Source: Halopenitus persicus (GTDB taxonomy: Archaea > Halobacteriota > Halobacteria > Halobacteriales > Haloferacaceae). Taken from it: DNA of 64,000 nucleotides. The position numbers and the translations under genes were made by a program. The stretch lies in contig NZ_AP017558.1 in NCBI RefSeq assembly GCF_002355635.1, forward strand, positions 186,001 through 250,000, read 5' to 3'. This document shows positions 32,799 to 40,900 of this stretch, piece after piece. Under the pieces are notes generated by a model, which ran no database searches, was not told where the DNA came from, and saw nothing but the letters and a program-made list of their open reading frames with translations. The stretch's first letter is position 1, and each line of letters starts with the position of its first letter.

Positions 32799-32903
32799 AC
32801 GCTTCAGGGCTGGTCCGTCGGCGGTCCAGTCGGTCTACAGATGAGCAAGGCGAGTGTCTCGGGGTCGTTCGGAAACGTTCGATTTCCGTGATGACGAGAC
32901 GCG

Positions 32904-32950
32904 GAGCGTCTCGACCCACTTGACCTCGAGCGTCTCGACCCATTTGACCC
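32904..32950. repeat. 24-bp tandem duplication between convergent genes
   Basis: Two copies starting GAGCGTCTCGACCCA (32904 and 32928), between asd and the DtxR-family gene. Confidence 0.85.
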
Positions 32951-32959
32951 TGCGGCGGT

Positions 32960-33379
32960 TCACTCGTCCAGATAGCGACAGCGACCCGCCTCCTCGTCGA
33001 AACACTCCGGGCACTCGGGAGACCGATCGATGAGAAGCGACAGTCGATCGGCGACGTCGGCATCAAGGACGGGTTCGATCGCTCGTGCTTCCTCCCGGTA
33101 CTCCGTGACCTCAAGGACGTCCCGCAGGAACCGCTGGATGAGACACGAGTTTTTGAGAAGCGACCGGCCACGCTCGCGTCCTGCGTCCGTCAGCGTGACC
33201 CCGTTGTACTTCTCATAGTGGAGCAGCCCCTCGGACTCCAGTTTCGCGAACATCTCGGTCGCACTTGAGGGATGGACGTCCAGCACGTCAGCGACGGCAC
33301 CCGTGGCGATCGCTGCGTCCGCAACGCGCGTCCGTTCGAGGGTATAAATCACTTTGAGATACCGATCTCTCGAACCCAT
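32960..33379 (-). CDS. DtxR/SirR-family metal-dependent regulator with a cysteine-rich tail
   Basis: 139 residues. N-terminal winged helix (RYLKVIYTLER; AVADVLDVHPSSATEMFAKLESEGLLHYEKYNGVTLTDAG), then the DtxR dimerisation domain (LIQRFLRDVLEV, EEARAIEPVLDADVADRLSLL). No SH3-like third domain. The usual DtxR metal ligands are changed: Cys79 stands where RHRL-type His is normal, Gln82 for Glu, and Pro103 for the second-site His. Instead the tail has Cys123, Cys126 and Cys134 (PECPECFDEEAGRC). Four cysteines in all could bind Fe, Zn or an FeS cluster. It is the obvious candidate to bind the seven TTTAGG-N4-CCTAAA boxes, one of which is 90 nt upstream of its own start. Confidence 0.85.
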   Translation of the reverse strand: MGSRDRYLKVIYTLERTRVADAAIATGAVADVLDVHPSSATEMFAKLESEGLLHYEKYNGVTLTDAGRERGRSLLKNSCLIQRFLRDVLEVTEYREEARAIEPVLDADVADRLSLLIDRSPECPECFDEEAGRCRYLDE

Positions 33380-33468
33380 ACGTCAGGGCCCCGTCGCGTG
33401 GTGCTCAACGTGTCTCCGATCGCGAGTCGGGTGCCGGACGAACGCGATCCTCCACGAGTGCATTATGA

Positions 33469-33484
33469 TTTAGGTATGCCTAAA
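33469..33484. promoter_or_regulatory. iron-box-like operator upstream of the DtxR-family gene
   Basis: Perfect TTTAGG-TATG-CCTAAA with A/T flanks, in the 385-bp gap between the regulator and the dps genes. It may give autoregulation, or control the small plus-strand frame at 33533. Confidence 0.7.
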
Positions 33485-33532
33485 ACATTATGTATTCTTC
33501 GATTCCGGCGGTCACGGAACCGGGAGCCGTCG

Positions 33533-33661
33533 ATGGCACATATCAAAGCCGTTGATATACATATCAAAATCACATCACGAATATCTCGTTTTTTGTCGCG
33601 GATTTACGGCGAGGTCCCATCGTCCGATATCCGGAGTAAACTGATTTATGAGGGCGATTAG
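33533..33661 (+). CDS. possible 42-residue small protein
   Basis: ATG GCA CAT..., a basic peptide (MAHIKAVDIHIKITSRIS ... LIYEGD). It is 49 nt downstream of an iron-box-like operator, but not acidic and without a recognisable RBS. The 7-bp inverted repeat ATATCAA/TTGATAT (33540-33558) lies in its first codons. Equally likely to be noncoding. Confidence 0.25.
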   Translation: MAHIKAVDIHIKITSRISRFLSRIYGEVPSSDIRSKLIYEGD

Positions 33662-33697
33662 GCCGAACGATGAAATACCTCCGTTACCCCTTGCTGT

Positions 33698-33715
33698 TTT
33701 TGGGCTGGCCTAAAA
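33698..33715. promoter_or_regulatory. iron-box-like operator upstream of the dps genes
   Basis: TTTTGGG-CTGG-CCTAAAA, one mismatch to the palindrome. It lies upstream of the TATA box (33731-33740) of the first dps gene, unlike the other sites that cover starts, so it could serve activation. Confidence 0.65.
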
Positions 33716-33730
33716 TATTCCATAGTTGAC

Positions 33731-33740
33731 AATATTTATG
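33731..33740 (+). promoter_or_regulatory. TATA box of the dps cluster
   Basis: AATATTTATG, 26-35 nt before the ATG at 33766, fitting a leaderless start. Confidence 0.55.
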
Positions 33741-33765
33741 TGGCTGGGGGTTCAAGGGAGAGGTG

Positions 33766-34311
33766 ATGAGCACCAACGAATCCCTTCGTCGAAAGGCGGG
33801 CACCGTCGAGAAGAACGCCGTCCGTATCGACACCGACAAGGCCGAACAGGTCATCGAAGCGCTGAACACCGATCTCGCCGCCACGTACGTCCTCTATCAC
33901 CAGCTCCGGAAGCACCACTGGAACGTCGCCGGGGCGGAGTTCGAGCAGCTGCACGACTGGTTCGGCGACGCCGCCGAGGACGCCGAGGACAACGCCGACG
34001 ACCTCGCGGAGCGCGTCCAGGCTCTCGGCGGGGTGCCGATCAGCGGTCCGAGCGCCCTCGCGGACCACGCGCCGGTCGAGTTCGAAGGTGAGGACGTCTA
34101 CAACGTCCGAACCTCGATGGAGAACGACCTCGTCATGTACGGCGAGATCATCGAGACCGTACGCGAGCACATCTCGCTCGCCGAGGACCTCGGGGACTAC
34201 GCGACGAGCGAGATACTCCGTGAGACGCTCGAGGACCTCGAGGATGACGCCCACGAGATCGAGCACTTCCTGGAAGACGACACGCTCGTCCTCGAAGACG
34301 CGCTCAACTGA
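33766..34311 (+). CDS. dpsA: Dps-family ferritin (DpsA-type), ferroxidase-competent
   Basis: 181 residues, similar in length and motif to Halobacterium DpsA. It stores iron by oxidising Fe(II) with H2O2 and so protects DNA. RKHHWNVAGAEFEQLHDWFGDAAEDAEDNADDLAERVQALGG keeps His51, His63, Asp78 and Glu82, the inter-subunit ferroxidase ligands (E. coli-like numbering happens to fit). ATG 33766 is preferred over the GTG at 33763 by TATA spacing. First of three tandem dps-like genes, 13 nt before the second. Confidence 0.92.
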   Translation: MSTNESLRRKAGTVEKNAVRIDTDKAEQVIEALNTDLAATYVLYHQLRKHHWNVAGAEFEQLHDWFGDAAEDAEDNADDLAERVQALGGVPISGPSALADHAPVEFEGEDVYNVRTSMENDLVMYGEIIETVREHISLAEDLGDYATSEILRETLEDLEDDAHEIEHFLEDDTLVLEDALN

Positions 34312-34324
34312 GGGGGTGTAAACG

Positions 34325-34900
34325 ATGGCGAAGAGACAGATCGGCCTGGTCCGCGAGCCCGACACCGGCGAGCGCCGCCAAGAGTGGGGGACGGTCGGTG
34401 ACAACCGGCTCCGGATCGATCGCGACGAAGCGGAGATGATCGTCGACGCCATCAGCGTCGACCACGCCGGATCGTTCAACCTGTTTTATCTCTTGCGCAA
34501 GCATTACTGGACGGCGGAGGGGGCGGAACACGACGACGTCGCGGACTTCCTCGAGGACGCGTACAAGCGAGTCCGCGACATCAACGACGACCTCGCGGTC
34601 CGGATCGTCGAACTCGGTGGCATTCCGCCGAACACGCCGCCGACGCTTCAGGACTACGCCGAGGTCCACCTGGAGGCGGAGGGCCTATATGACGTTCGTG
34701 CCTCGCTCGAAGGCGATCTCGAGGGCTATGCCACGCTGATCGCGAGTATGCGCGATCACGTCGGCCTGGTCGAAGACCTGGGCGATGCGGCGACGGGGGA
34801 ACTGCTTCGGGACCGCCTCGAGGACCTCGAGGATGACGCCCACGAGATCGAACGGCTCCTCGAAGGCGACACGCTCGTTCGGGAGGACGCACTGAACTAA
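34325..34900 (+). CDS. Dps-like paralogue lacking ferroxidase ligands
   Basis: 191 residues, clear Dps fold (LLRKHYWTAEGAEHDDVADFLEDAYKRVRDINDDLAVRIVELGG) and the same C-terminal helix pattern as its neighbour (LEDLEDDAHEIERLLEGDTLV). The ferroxidase residues are changed: Tyr61 for His51, Ala73 for His63 and Val92 for Glu82; only Asp88 remains. The N terminus has an extra basic/aromatic leader with RRQEW. It may be a structural, DNA-binding or regulatory subunit, perhaps mixing with the active one. Stop is followed one base later by the third gene. Confidence 0.88.
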   Translation: MAKRQIGLVREPDTGERRQEWGTVGDNRLRIDRDEAEMIVDAISVDHAGSFNLFYLLRKHYWTAEGAEHDDVADFLEDAYKRVRDINDDLAVRIVELGGIPPNTPPTLQDYAEVHLEAEGLYDVRASLEGDLEGYATLIASMRDHVGLVEDLGDAATGELLRDRLEDLEDDAHEIERLLEGDTLVREDALN

Positions 34901-34901
34901 C

Positions 34902-35471
34902 ATGGCGAGTACACCACATCTCCGGAAACCCGATGCGGCCCACCGTCGACAAGAGTGGGACACGGTCGGGGAGAACGCCCTTCGCATCGACCGGACTGCG
35001 GCCGAACGGATCGTGGAGGCACTGAATTCCGAGCTCTCCGGGCTCTACATCCTGTTCAACCAGGTACGCAAACATTCCTGGCTCGTCGAAGGATCCGAGT
35101 CGAGGGACGTCGGTGACTTCCTCGAAGACGCCGCCGACCGACTCACCGAGATCACCGACGACCTTGCGATCCGGGTACACGCGCTTGGCGGCGTCCCCGT
35201 CTGTGGCCCGATGGGGATCCGCCAGCACGCACCGATCCACATCGAAGCACCACACCACTACGATATACGGTCCTCACTCGACCGCGATCTCGACGGCTAC
35301 GCGACGCTCGCGGTGCAGATACGTGAGCACATCGCACTGGCGGACCGACTGGGTGAGGAAGCGACCAGCGAGCTACTGCGCGAGCACCTCACAACGCTCG
35401 AGGCGGACGCACACACGCTCGAGAAGTTCCTCGAGGACGATACGCTGGTCCAGCACGGATCGACGAACTGA
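34902..35471 (+). CDS. second Dps-like paralogue lacking ferroxidase ligands
   Basis: 189 residues, closest to the preceding gene: both share the RRQEW-x-TVG-x-N leader. The Dps core (QVRKHSWLVEGSESRDVGDFLEDAADRLTEITDDLAIRVHALGG) has Ser59 for His51, Gly71 for His63 and Ile90 for Glu82; Asp86 is kept. Iron oxidation at the usual site is therefore unlikely. Contiguous with the other two, so probably one operon under the operator at 33698. Confidence 0.88.
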   Translation: MASTPHLRKPDAAHRRQEWDTVGENALRIDRTAAERIVEALNSELSGLYILFNQVRKHSWLVEGSESRDVGDFLEDAADRLTEITDDLAIRVHALGGVPVCGPMGIRQHAPIHIEAPHHYDIRSSLDRDLDGYATLAVQIREHIALADRLGEEATSELLREHLTTLEADAHTLEKFLEDDTLVQHGSTN

Positions 35472-35544
35472 TCGCGGGTCGGCACCGCGGCGGCGAGCCC
35501 CCAGCCGGTGGACCCGGTTCGGTCCGCGGGAGGGGGCCTCACGG

Positions 35545-36615
35545 TCAAGGCGAGATCTCGTCGCGATCGATGGGGTCCTCGACGTCACCCATGATCGACT
35601 CGAGGAGGTCCGTAATCGTCAGCATCCCGACGATGTCCCCGTGTTCGACCACGAGCGCAAGCTCCTGATTTTCGGTCTGAAACTGGTCGATGGCGTCGCT
35701 AATCGCGGCATCCGCTGGCAGCGTCATCGGCGGCGCCGCGAGGTCCACGAGATCGAGGTCGCCGGTTTGTAACTCCTCGCGGTGGCGTTCCAGAACCGGA
35801 GCGTAGATGATCCCCTCGAAGTCCGTCAGCTCCTCCCCGACCATCGGGTAGCGCGTGTGCGGGTGTTCCGCCATCCGCCGAAAGTTCTCCTCGGTGTCGA
35901 CCTCCGTCGAGAGGCTGATGATCTGCTCGGGCGGGATCATCACATCGCGAACCTCACGTTCGCCCACGTGGAGCGCATTCATGATTTCCTCGCGCCGCTC
36001 CTCCGGCAGCCCGCCCTCTTCGAGCACGGATCCGAGACGGTTTCGCAGGTCGGATCGGGTTTCGATGACGTCCTCTTCGGTCTCGAGCCAGGCGCCGGTC
36101 ATCTCGACGCCGAACAGTTTGAGCGTCCGCTTTGCGACCGCATCGCCAAGCGTGATCAGTGGCGAGATCAGCCAGTTGCAGAGATACAGCGGAGTGGCAC
36201 CGTACCGACAGACCATCCGTGACCGTTCGACGCCGAGGTAGGTCGGCGTCTGTTCGCCGTGGGTGAGATGAACGAGGTTGATTATCAGAAACGCGATGAG
36301 CGCACCCGCCCCGATGCCTGCGAGAGCCGAGCCCGCAAAGAGGGGTTCGAAGATGGCGGCGAGCGCGGGCTCGGCGACGATCCCGACCGCGATGCTGGAG
36401 GCCGTGATTCCGACCTGACACGTCGTGAGATAGATCTCAAGATCCTGGGTCATCTTCCAGGCGCGCTCGAGCGCGGGATGACCGTCCTCGATGAACTCCT
36501 CCTTCGAGAACTGTCTCGCGCGCGTCAGCGCGAACTCGATGGCGACGAAGAACCCGTTCGTCAGAATGAGCAGGAGACCGGCGAGAAGCCGGACCAGGAT
36601 TTCAGCCGTGTTCAT
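35545..36615 (-). CDS. CNNM-type membrane protein with CBS domains (hemolysin-C family)
   Basis: 356 residues. The N-terminal CNNM/DUF21 domain has three to four helices and the signatures TNGFFVAIEFALTRAR, LEIYLTTCQVGITASSIAVGIVAEP and VHLTHGEQTPTYLGVERSRM. Two CBS domains follow (VMIPPEQIISLSTEVDTEENFRRMAEHPHTRYPMVG; ISDAIDQFQTENQELALVVEHGDIVGMLTITDLLE). Relatives export Mg2+, Co2+ or Na+, or sense divalent metals. The C-terminal CorC-like domain is missing. Being next to the iron/Dps block it may handle a divalent metal, but no iron box is seen at its promoter. Confidence 0.85.
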   Translation of the reverse strand: MNTAEILVRLLAGLLLILTNGFFVAIEFALTRARQFSKEEFIEDGHPALERAWKMTQDLEIYLTTCQVGITASSIAVGIVAEPALAAIFEPLFAGSALAGIGAGALIAFLIINLVHLTHGEQTPTYLGVERSRMVCRYGATPLYLCNWLISPLITLGDAVAKRTLKLFGVEMTGAWLETEEDVIETRSDLRNRLGSVLEEGGLPEERREEIMNALHVGEREVRDVMIPPEQIISLSTEVDTEENFRRMAEHPHTRYPMVGEELTDFEGIIYAPVLERHREELQTGDLDLVDLAAPPMTLPADAAISDAIDQFQTENQELALVVEHGDIVGMLTITDLLESIMGDVEDPIDRDEISP

Positions 36616-36710
36616 CGATGGGTGTTGGTTTATCGTCGAGACGTTTTACCCTTGAGGCCCAATCCACCTCCATCGGATCAACCGGCGATGACCGCGAGGG
36701 TCGGTCGCGG

Positions 36711-37274
36711 TCAACGCGGGCGGTTGCACGCGTCGAACCGCTCGTCCGACAGATAGACGTCGGCACCGCGCACTTCGACGTCGATCTCGTCGAGCGCGTC
36801 GCCCCGACAGGGGCCGTCCGTGCAGAATCCGTCGCCACACTCGAAGCGTGCCCCGTGGGCGTGACAGACGATCTGATCGTCGTCGATGATCGCACCATCG
36901 CCCGGATCGAGCGGGACGTTCGGCTTGTGCGGACACGAGTTTCGCCAGGCGAAGACGTCGGCGTCGTTCTCGCGCCGGAGAATGATTTCGGTGGTACGGC
37001 GCCCGCTGACTGCCGTACAGCGGAGTGTACTGTTCGACGGAACCTCCGACAGCGGCGCAACGTACCGCGGATCCCGCTCGCCGTCGGGGGCCGACTCCCC
37101 GTGCGGTCGGGGCGTCGTCTCCTCGGCAGCGTTGTCCGCGTCCGTGACCTCGGCACCGTCGATACTGAACCGGAACGTCACGTCGTCGGCGGCGACGTTC
37201 CCCGCGTCGTCGTGGACGTGGGCCGATGTCTCCTCGGAATCCGACGCGACGGACACCCGGATCGAGTCACGCAT
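36711..37274 (-). CDS. Rieske 2Fe-2S protein with an N-terminal haloarchaeal domain
   Basis: 187 residues. N-terminal 65 residues start MRDSIRVSVASDSEETSAHVHDD and end in a disordered Pro/Glu linker. The Rieske domain follows with CPHKPNVPL (Cys and His) and CHAHGARFECGDGFCTDGPC (second Cys-x2-His pair plus further cysteines), so a 2Fe-2S cluster with two His and two Cys ligands is expected. No membrane anchor: a soluble ferredoxin-like electron carrier. An iron-box-like site ends 10 nt upstream of the ATG. Divergent from the acidic microprotein. Confidence 0.82.
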   Translation of the reverse strand: MRDSIRVSVASDSEETSAHVHDDAGNVAADDVTFRFSIDGAEVTDADNAAEETTPRPHGESAPDGERDPRYVAPLSEVPSNSTLRCTAVSGRRTTEIILRRENDADVFAWRNSCPHKPNVPLDPGDGAIIDDDQIVCHAHGARFECGDGFCTDGPCRGDALDEIDVEVRGADVYLSDERFDACNRPR

Positions 37275-37283
37275 CTCCCATTA

Positions 37284-37301
37284 TTTTTGGCCTACCTAAA
37301 A
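37284..37301. promoter_or_regulatory. iron-box-like operator at the Rieske promoter
   Basis: TTTTTGG-CCTA-CCTAAAA, one mismatch. It ends 10 nt before the minus-strand ATG at 37274, over the probable transcription start. Confidence 0.68.
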
Positions 37302-37344
37302 AATGTCTTTCGGATCCGTGGATCGGCGGCCGAACCCGACATCG

Positions 37345-37362
37345 TTTTAGGCCTGGCTAAAA
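37345..37362. promoter_or_regulatory. iron-box-like operator at the acidic microprotein promoter
   Basis: TTTTAGG-CCTG-GCTAAAA, one mismatch, 11 nt before the plus-strand ATG at 37374. With the site at 37284 it gives each divergent gene its own box. Confidence 0.68.
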
Positions 37363-37373
37363 TCAGTTAGGAC

Positions 37374-37547
37374 ATGACGGATGCCGACGTCGACGTCGAC
37401 CTCGAGATCGAGGTCGAAATCGAACCGGACGAGTTCGAACTCGAGGTCGGCGATCGACGCGAGGTCGAGGGGCAACTCGACGCTGACGGCCTCACCATCG
37501 AAGTCGAGGCGGAGATCGAAGTCGAGGGAGAACACGACGACCGCTGA
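37374..37547 (+). CDS. 57-residue ultra-acidic microprotein with alternating Asp/Glu
   Basis: Reads MTDADVDVDLEIEVEIE, then PDEFELEVGDRREVEG, QLDADG and LTIEVEAEIEVEGEHDDR. Acidic and beta-branched residues alternate almost perfectly, which predicts beta strands with one carboxylate-covered face, a plausible metal- or cation-binding sheet. About 27 of 57 residues are Asp or Glu. It lies right after an iron-box-like site and between other box-linked genes. I know no family for it. An antisense frame (37347-37535) exists but has no matching promoter. Confidence 0.6.
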   Translation: MTDADVDVDLEIEVEIEPDEFELEVGDRREVEGQLDADGLTIEVEAEIEVEGEHDDR

Positions 37548-37557
37548 GGGAGGGGCG

Positions 37558-37743
37558 TTACTCCGAGAAGGTGACCGTCGTGTCCGTGGCGATCCAGGCG
37601 TCGGTGTTGCCCGGTTCGGTCAGGACGGTTCGCTCGGAGTGAATCTCGTAGACGTTCAGTTCGGGGGTTTCATCGGGGGATTCGTCTCCGGTTGGTTCAG
37701 TACGGGCGTCGGACGCCGGCGTCTGACTACGAGACGTCGTCAT
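37558..37743 (-). CDS. small haloarchaeal protein (DUF7331-like)
   Basis: 61 residues: a Thr/Glu/Pro-rich leader and a C-terminal YEIHSERTVLTEPGNTDAWIATDTTVTF, resembling the short DUF7331 proteins of haloarchaea (pattern Y-x-L/I-x4-R-V-x-L-x-x-P-x-N-x-x-A-W-I-x-x-D). Function unknown. The perfect iron-box-like palindrome 8 nt upstream argues that it is a real gene of the iron-type regulon. Confidence 0.65.
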   Translation of the reverse strand: MTTSRSQTPASDARTEPTGDESPDETPELNVYEIHSERTVLTEPGNTDAWIATDTTVTFSE

Positions 37744-37751
37744 TGAGATTG

Positions 37752-37767
37752 TTTAGGCAAACCTAAA
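37752..37767. promoter_or_regulatory. iron-box-like operator at the DUF7331-like promoter
   Basis: Perfect TTTAGG-CAAA-CCTAAA ending 8 nt upstream of the minus-strand ATG at 37743. Confidence 0.72.
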
Positions 37768-37774
37768 CCAAAAA

Positions 37775-37989
37775 GGTTTGGATGTGTTGGTTACGGTGGC
37801 TTGGTCACTGGTTGTTCGCGGGCGTCGTTCCCGAGTCCGCGAATACGACCGAAACGCACCCTCACTTGGGGAGACGCCGAACCGACCCATTCGTATCGCG
37901 GTATGTGATTCATACGGCCCGTGCGGGTCACGTCGGGAGCGACTCCGGCACCCACAGATCGCTCACGGTGCGATCCGCCGCAGCACCAG
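37775..37989. other. gap without a supported gene
   Basis: About 215 bp between the DUF7331-like promoter and the 3-prime end of the FAD/FeS gene. I see no gene, repeat or RNA in it. Confidence 0.5.
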
Positions 37990-40900
37990 TCACACCGGTT
38001 CAAGCGCCTCGGCGACCAGCTCGATCGGATGTGGGGGTTGCTCCTCGACGTCCAGGTCGGAGAGCTGGGTACGACAGGACGCACCGGGGGCGACCACCGT
38101 CTCGCCGTCGCTCGCCGTCACCTGATCGCGAAGGATCCGGCCGATCGCCATCGAGAGGTCGTGGTGTTCGGCTTCGTAACCGAACGAGCCGGCCATCCCG
38201 CAGCAGCCGGAATCGATCGGATCCACCGCGTAACCGGCACGGCGGAGCACGCCCACTGCGTGGTGGTCGGCGTTGGTGGCCTTCTGATGGCAGTGGCCGT
38301 GATACGTCAGCCTCCGGTCGGGTGCGTCGAACGCGAGCACCTCGTCGATCCGATACGCATCGATGAACTCCATCACGCTATAGGAATTGTCGGCCACGCG
38401 ATCGACGGCGGGTCCCTCGAGGAGGTCGCGATACTCGTCCTGCACCATCACCGCGTCGGCGGGTTCGATGAAGAGCACGTTCGCGCCGTCGTCGACCCGG
38501 TCGGCGAGGGCGTCGACGTTGGCCCGGGCTCGGTCCCCGGCTGTGCCGAGGAACCCGGCGGAGTAGGCCGCACGGCCGGACGGCGCGAGGCCGTCGGGCA
38601 TCTCGACGCGGATTCCCGCAGCCTCGAGCACCGCTATCGCCGCCCTTCCCGGGGCCGGATGGCTGTAGTTCGTATACGTGTCCGGAACGAGAACGACCGC
38701 TCCGGTCGCCGTGTCGGCATCGACGGCGGGCCCGCCCCTGGCCGCGAACCACTCGGTCAGCGTCTCCGAGCGGAACGTCGGCAGGGTACGATCCGCGGCG
38801 ATCCCGAGCGTCCGCTCCAGTACTCGGCGGGCACCCGGAACTTCGGTCGCGGCGTTCGAGAGGGGCGCCAGGGCGCTCCCGACCGCCGAGAGACGATCGA
38901 TATCCCGGAAGAGGCGCTCTCGAAGGCTCGACCCGCGTTCCTCGTGGTGACGGTGTTTCACCTCGGCCTTCAGCTTCGCGAGGTCGACCCCGGTCGGGCA
39001 GTCGCTCGCACAGCCCTTACAGCCGACACAGAGGTCGAGGACCTCGCCCTGGAACCGATCCGAGTGGAGCTCCTCGGGGGGAAGCTCGCCGCTTATCGCG
39101 GCCCGGAGGAGGTTGGCACGGCCGCGGGTCGACTGGACCTCCTCGCTCGAGGCCCGGTAGGTCGGGCACATCGTCCCCGAGTCGGTCTCCCGGCAGGTCG
39201 CACAGCCGTTGCACAGCTCGACGAGGTGGGAGAACCCGCCCTCCGCCGAGAAGTCGAGCGTCGTCTGCGGCTCGATCGACCGATAGCGCGGCCCGTACCG
39301 GAGGTTCTCCCGGTTGTCCGCACCCACCCCGCGTTCCGAGTCGGGGCCGGGGTCGTCGGGACCGTCACGGTAGACGACGTTGCCGGGATGGAACAGCCAG
39401 TCGGGGTCGAAGGCCGTCTTCAGCTCCTTGAACGCCGTCCAGAGGGTCTCGCCGTACATCTTCGGCGTGAACTCGGTCCGGGCCATCCCGTCGCCGTGTT
39501 CCCCGGAGAAGGCGCCGTGATGCTCCAACACCAGATCCGTGACGTCCTCGGTGATCGAGTGGAGCGTCTCGACGCCGGAGCCCGTCTTCAGGTTCAGTAT
39601 CGGTCGGATGTGCAGCGTTCCCGACCCGGCGTGCGCGAAGTAGGCCGCGGTGGTGTCGTGCGCCTCGAGAATCTCCCGAAACGACTCGACGTACCCGGCG
39701 AGTTCGGCGGGCGGGACCGTCGCGTCCTCGATGAACGGGTACGGCTTCGGGTCGCCCTCGAGGCTCATCAACAGAGGAATCGCCGCCTTGCGGAGCCGCC
39801 AGAGGTCAGCCTGCGCCGACTCCTCGTACGCCTCGATCGCCTCGAACGCGTCGCCGTTCGCGACGAACCGCTCGGTGGTGGCGGCGATCGCGTCCGCGAA
39901 GTCGTCGACGAGCTCGGAGTCGTACTCGACGAGGAGCGCCGCGGCGGTCCCCTCCGGGATCGGCGCCGCGTACTCGGCGTAGCCCTCGGACTCGGCGGCC
40001 AACCGGAACACCTCCTCGTCCATCAGTTCGACCGCGCTGACGTCGTGTTCGAGCGCCTGGGGGACCGCGCGCAGGGCGTCGACCAGGTCGTCGAAGCAGT
40101 AGCAGACGAGCGCCGTCTCCGCGGGCACGGTCACGAGCGAGAGCTCGGCCTCCACGACGACGCCGAGGGTTCCCTCCGCGCCGACGAACAGCTTCGAGAG
40201 GTTGATGACCCGCTCGCCGTCCGCGCGCTCGTGGATGACCTTCTGGAGGTTGTACCCCGATACCGACCGCTTGAGGTCGGGGTAGCGTTCCTCGATCTCC
40301 GCGGCGGAATCCTCGACGAGCCCTCGCACCGTCTCGTAGATCCGTGCCTCGGCGCCGTCGCCGGAGACGATCGCCTCGTACTCGGGCGAGTCGAGAACGA
40401 CCTCGCGGGCGTGGATCATCTCCCCGTTCGCGAGCACGGCCCGCAGCTCCTCGACGTACGCGTCGGTGATCCCGTACCGGACCGAGTGTGCGCCGGTCGA
40501 GTTGTTGCCGATGCCGCCACCGATGGTCGCCCGCCCGGACGACGCCGGGTCGGGCGCGAACCGGAGGCCGTGCTCCGCGAGCGCGTCGTCGAGGTGGTCC
40601 TGCACGACGCCCGGCTGCACGACAGCCCGGCGGTCGTCAGGGCGGATTGCCACGACGTCGTCCAGATGGCGGGTCATGTCCAGAACGACGCAGCCCGGAC
40701 CGACGGCCTGTCCCGCGAGCGACGAACCGGTTCCGCGGGGCAACACCGGCACGTCGTGGGCGGCGGCGACCCGCACCGCGGCCTGCACGTCCGCCACGTC
40801 GGTCGGAAAGACGACGCCGGCGGGGCGCGCCTGATAAATGCTCCCGTCGGAGGCGTACAGCACCTGCGCGTACTCGTCGAACCGTACCTCGCCCGCGACC

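Noticed and set aside
37347-37535. Antisense frame over the acidic microprotein, also with alternating hydrophobic/acidic residues
   Set aside because: A codon pattern GTC/GAC reads as Val/Asp on both strands; only the plus frame starts directly after an iron-box site.
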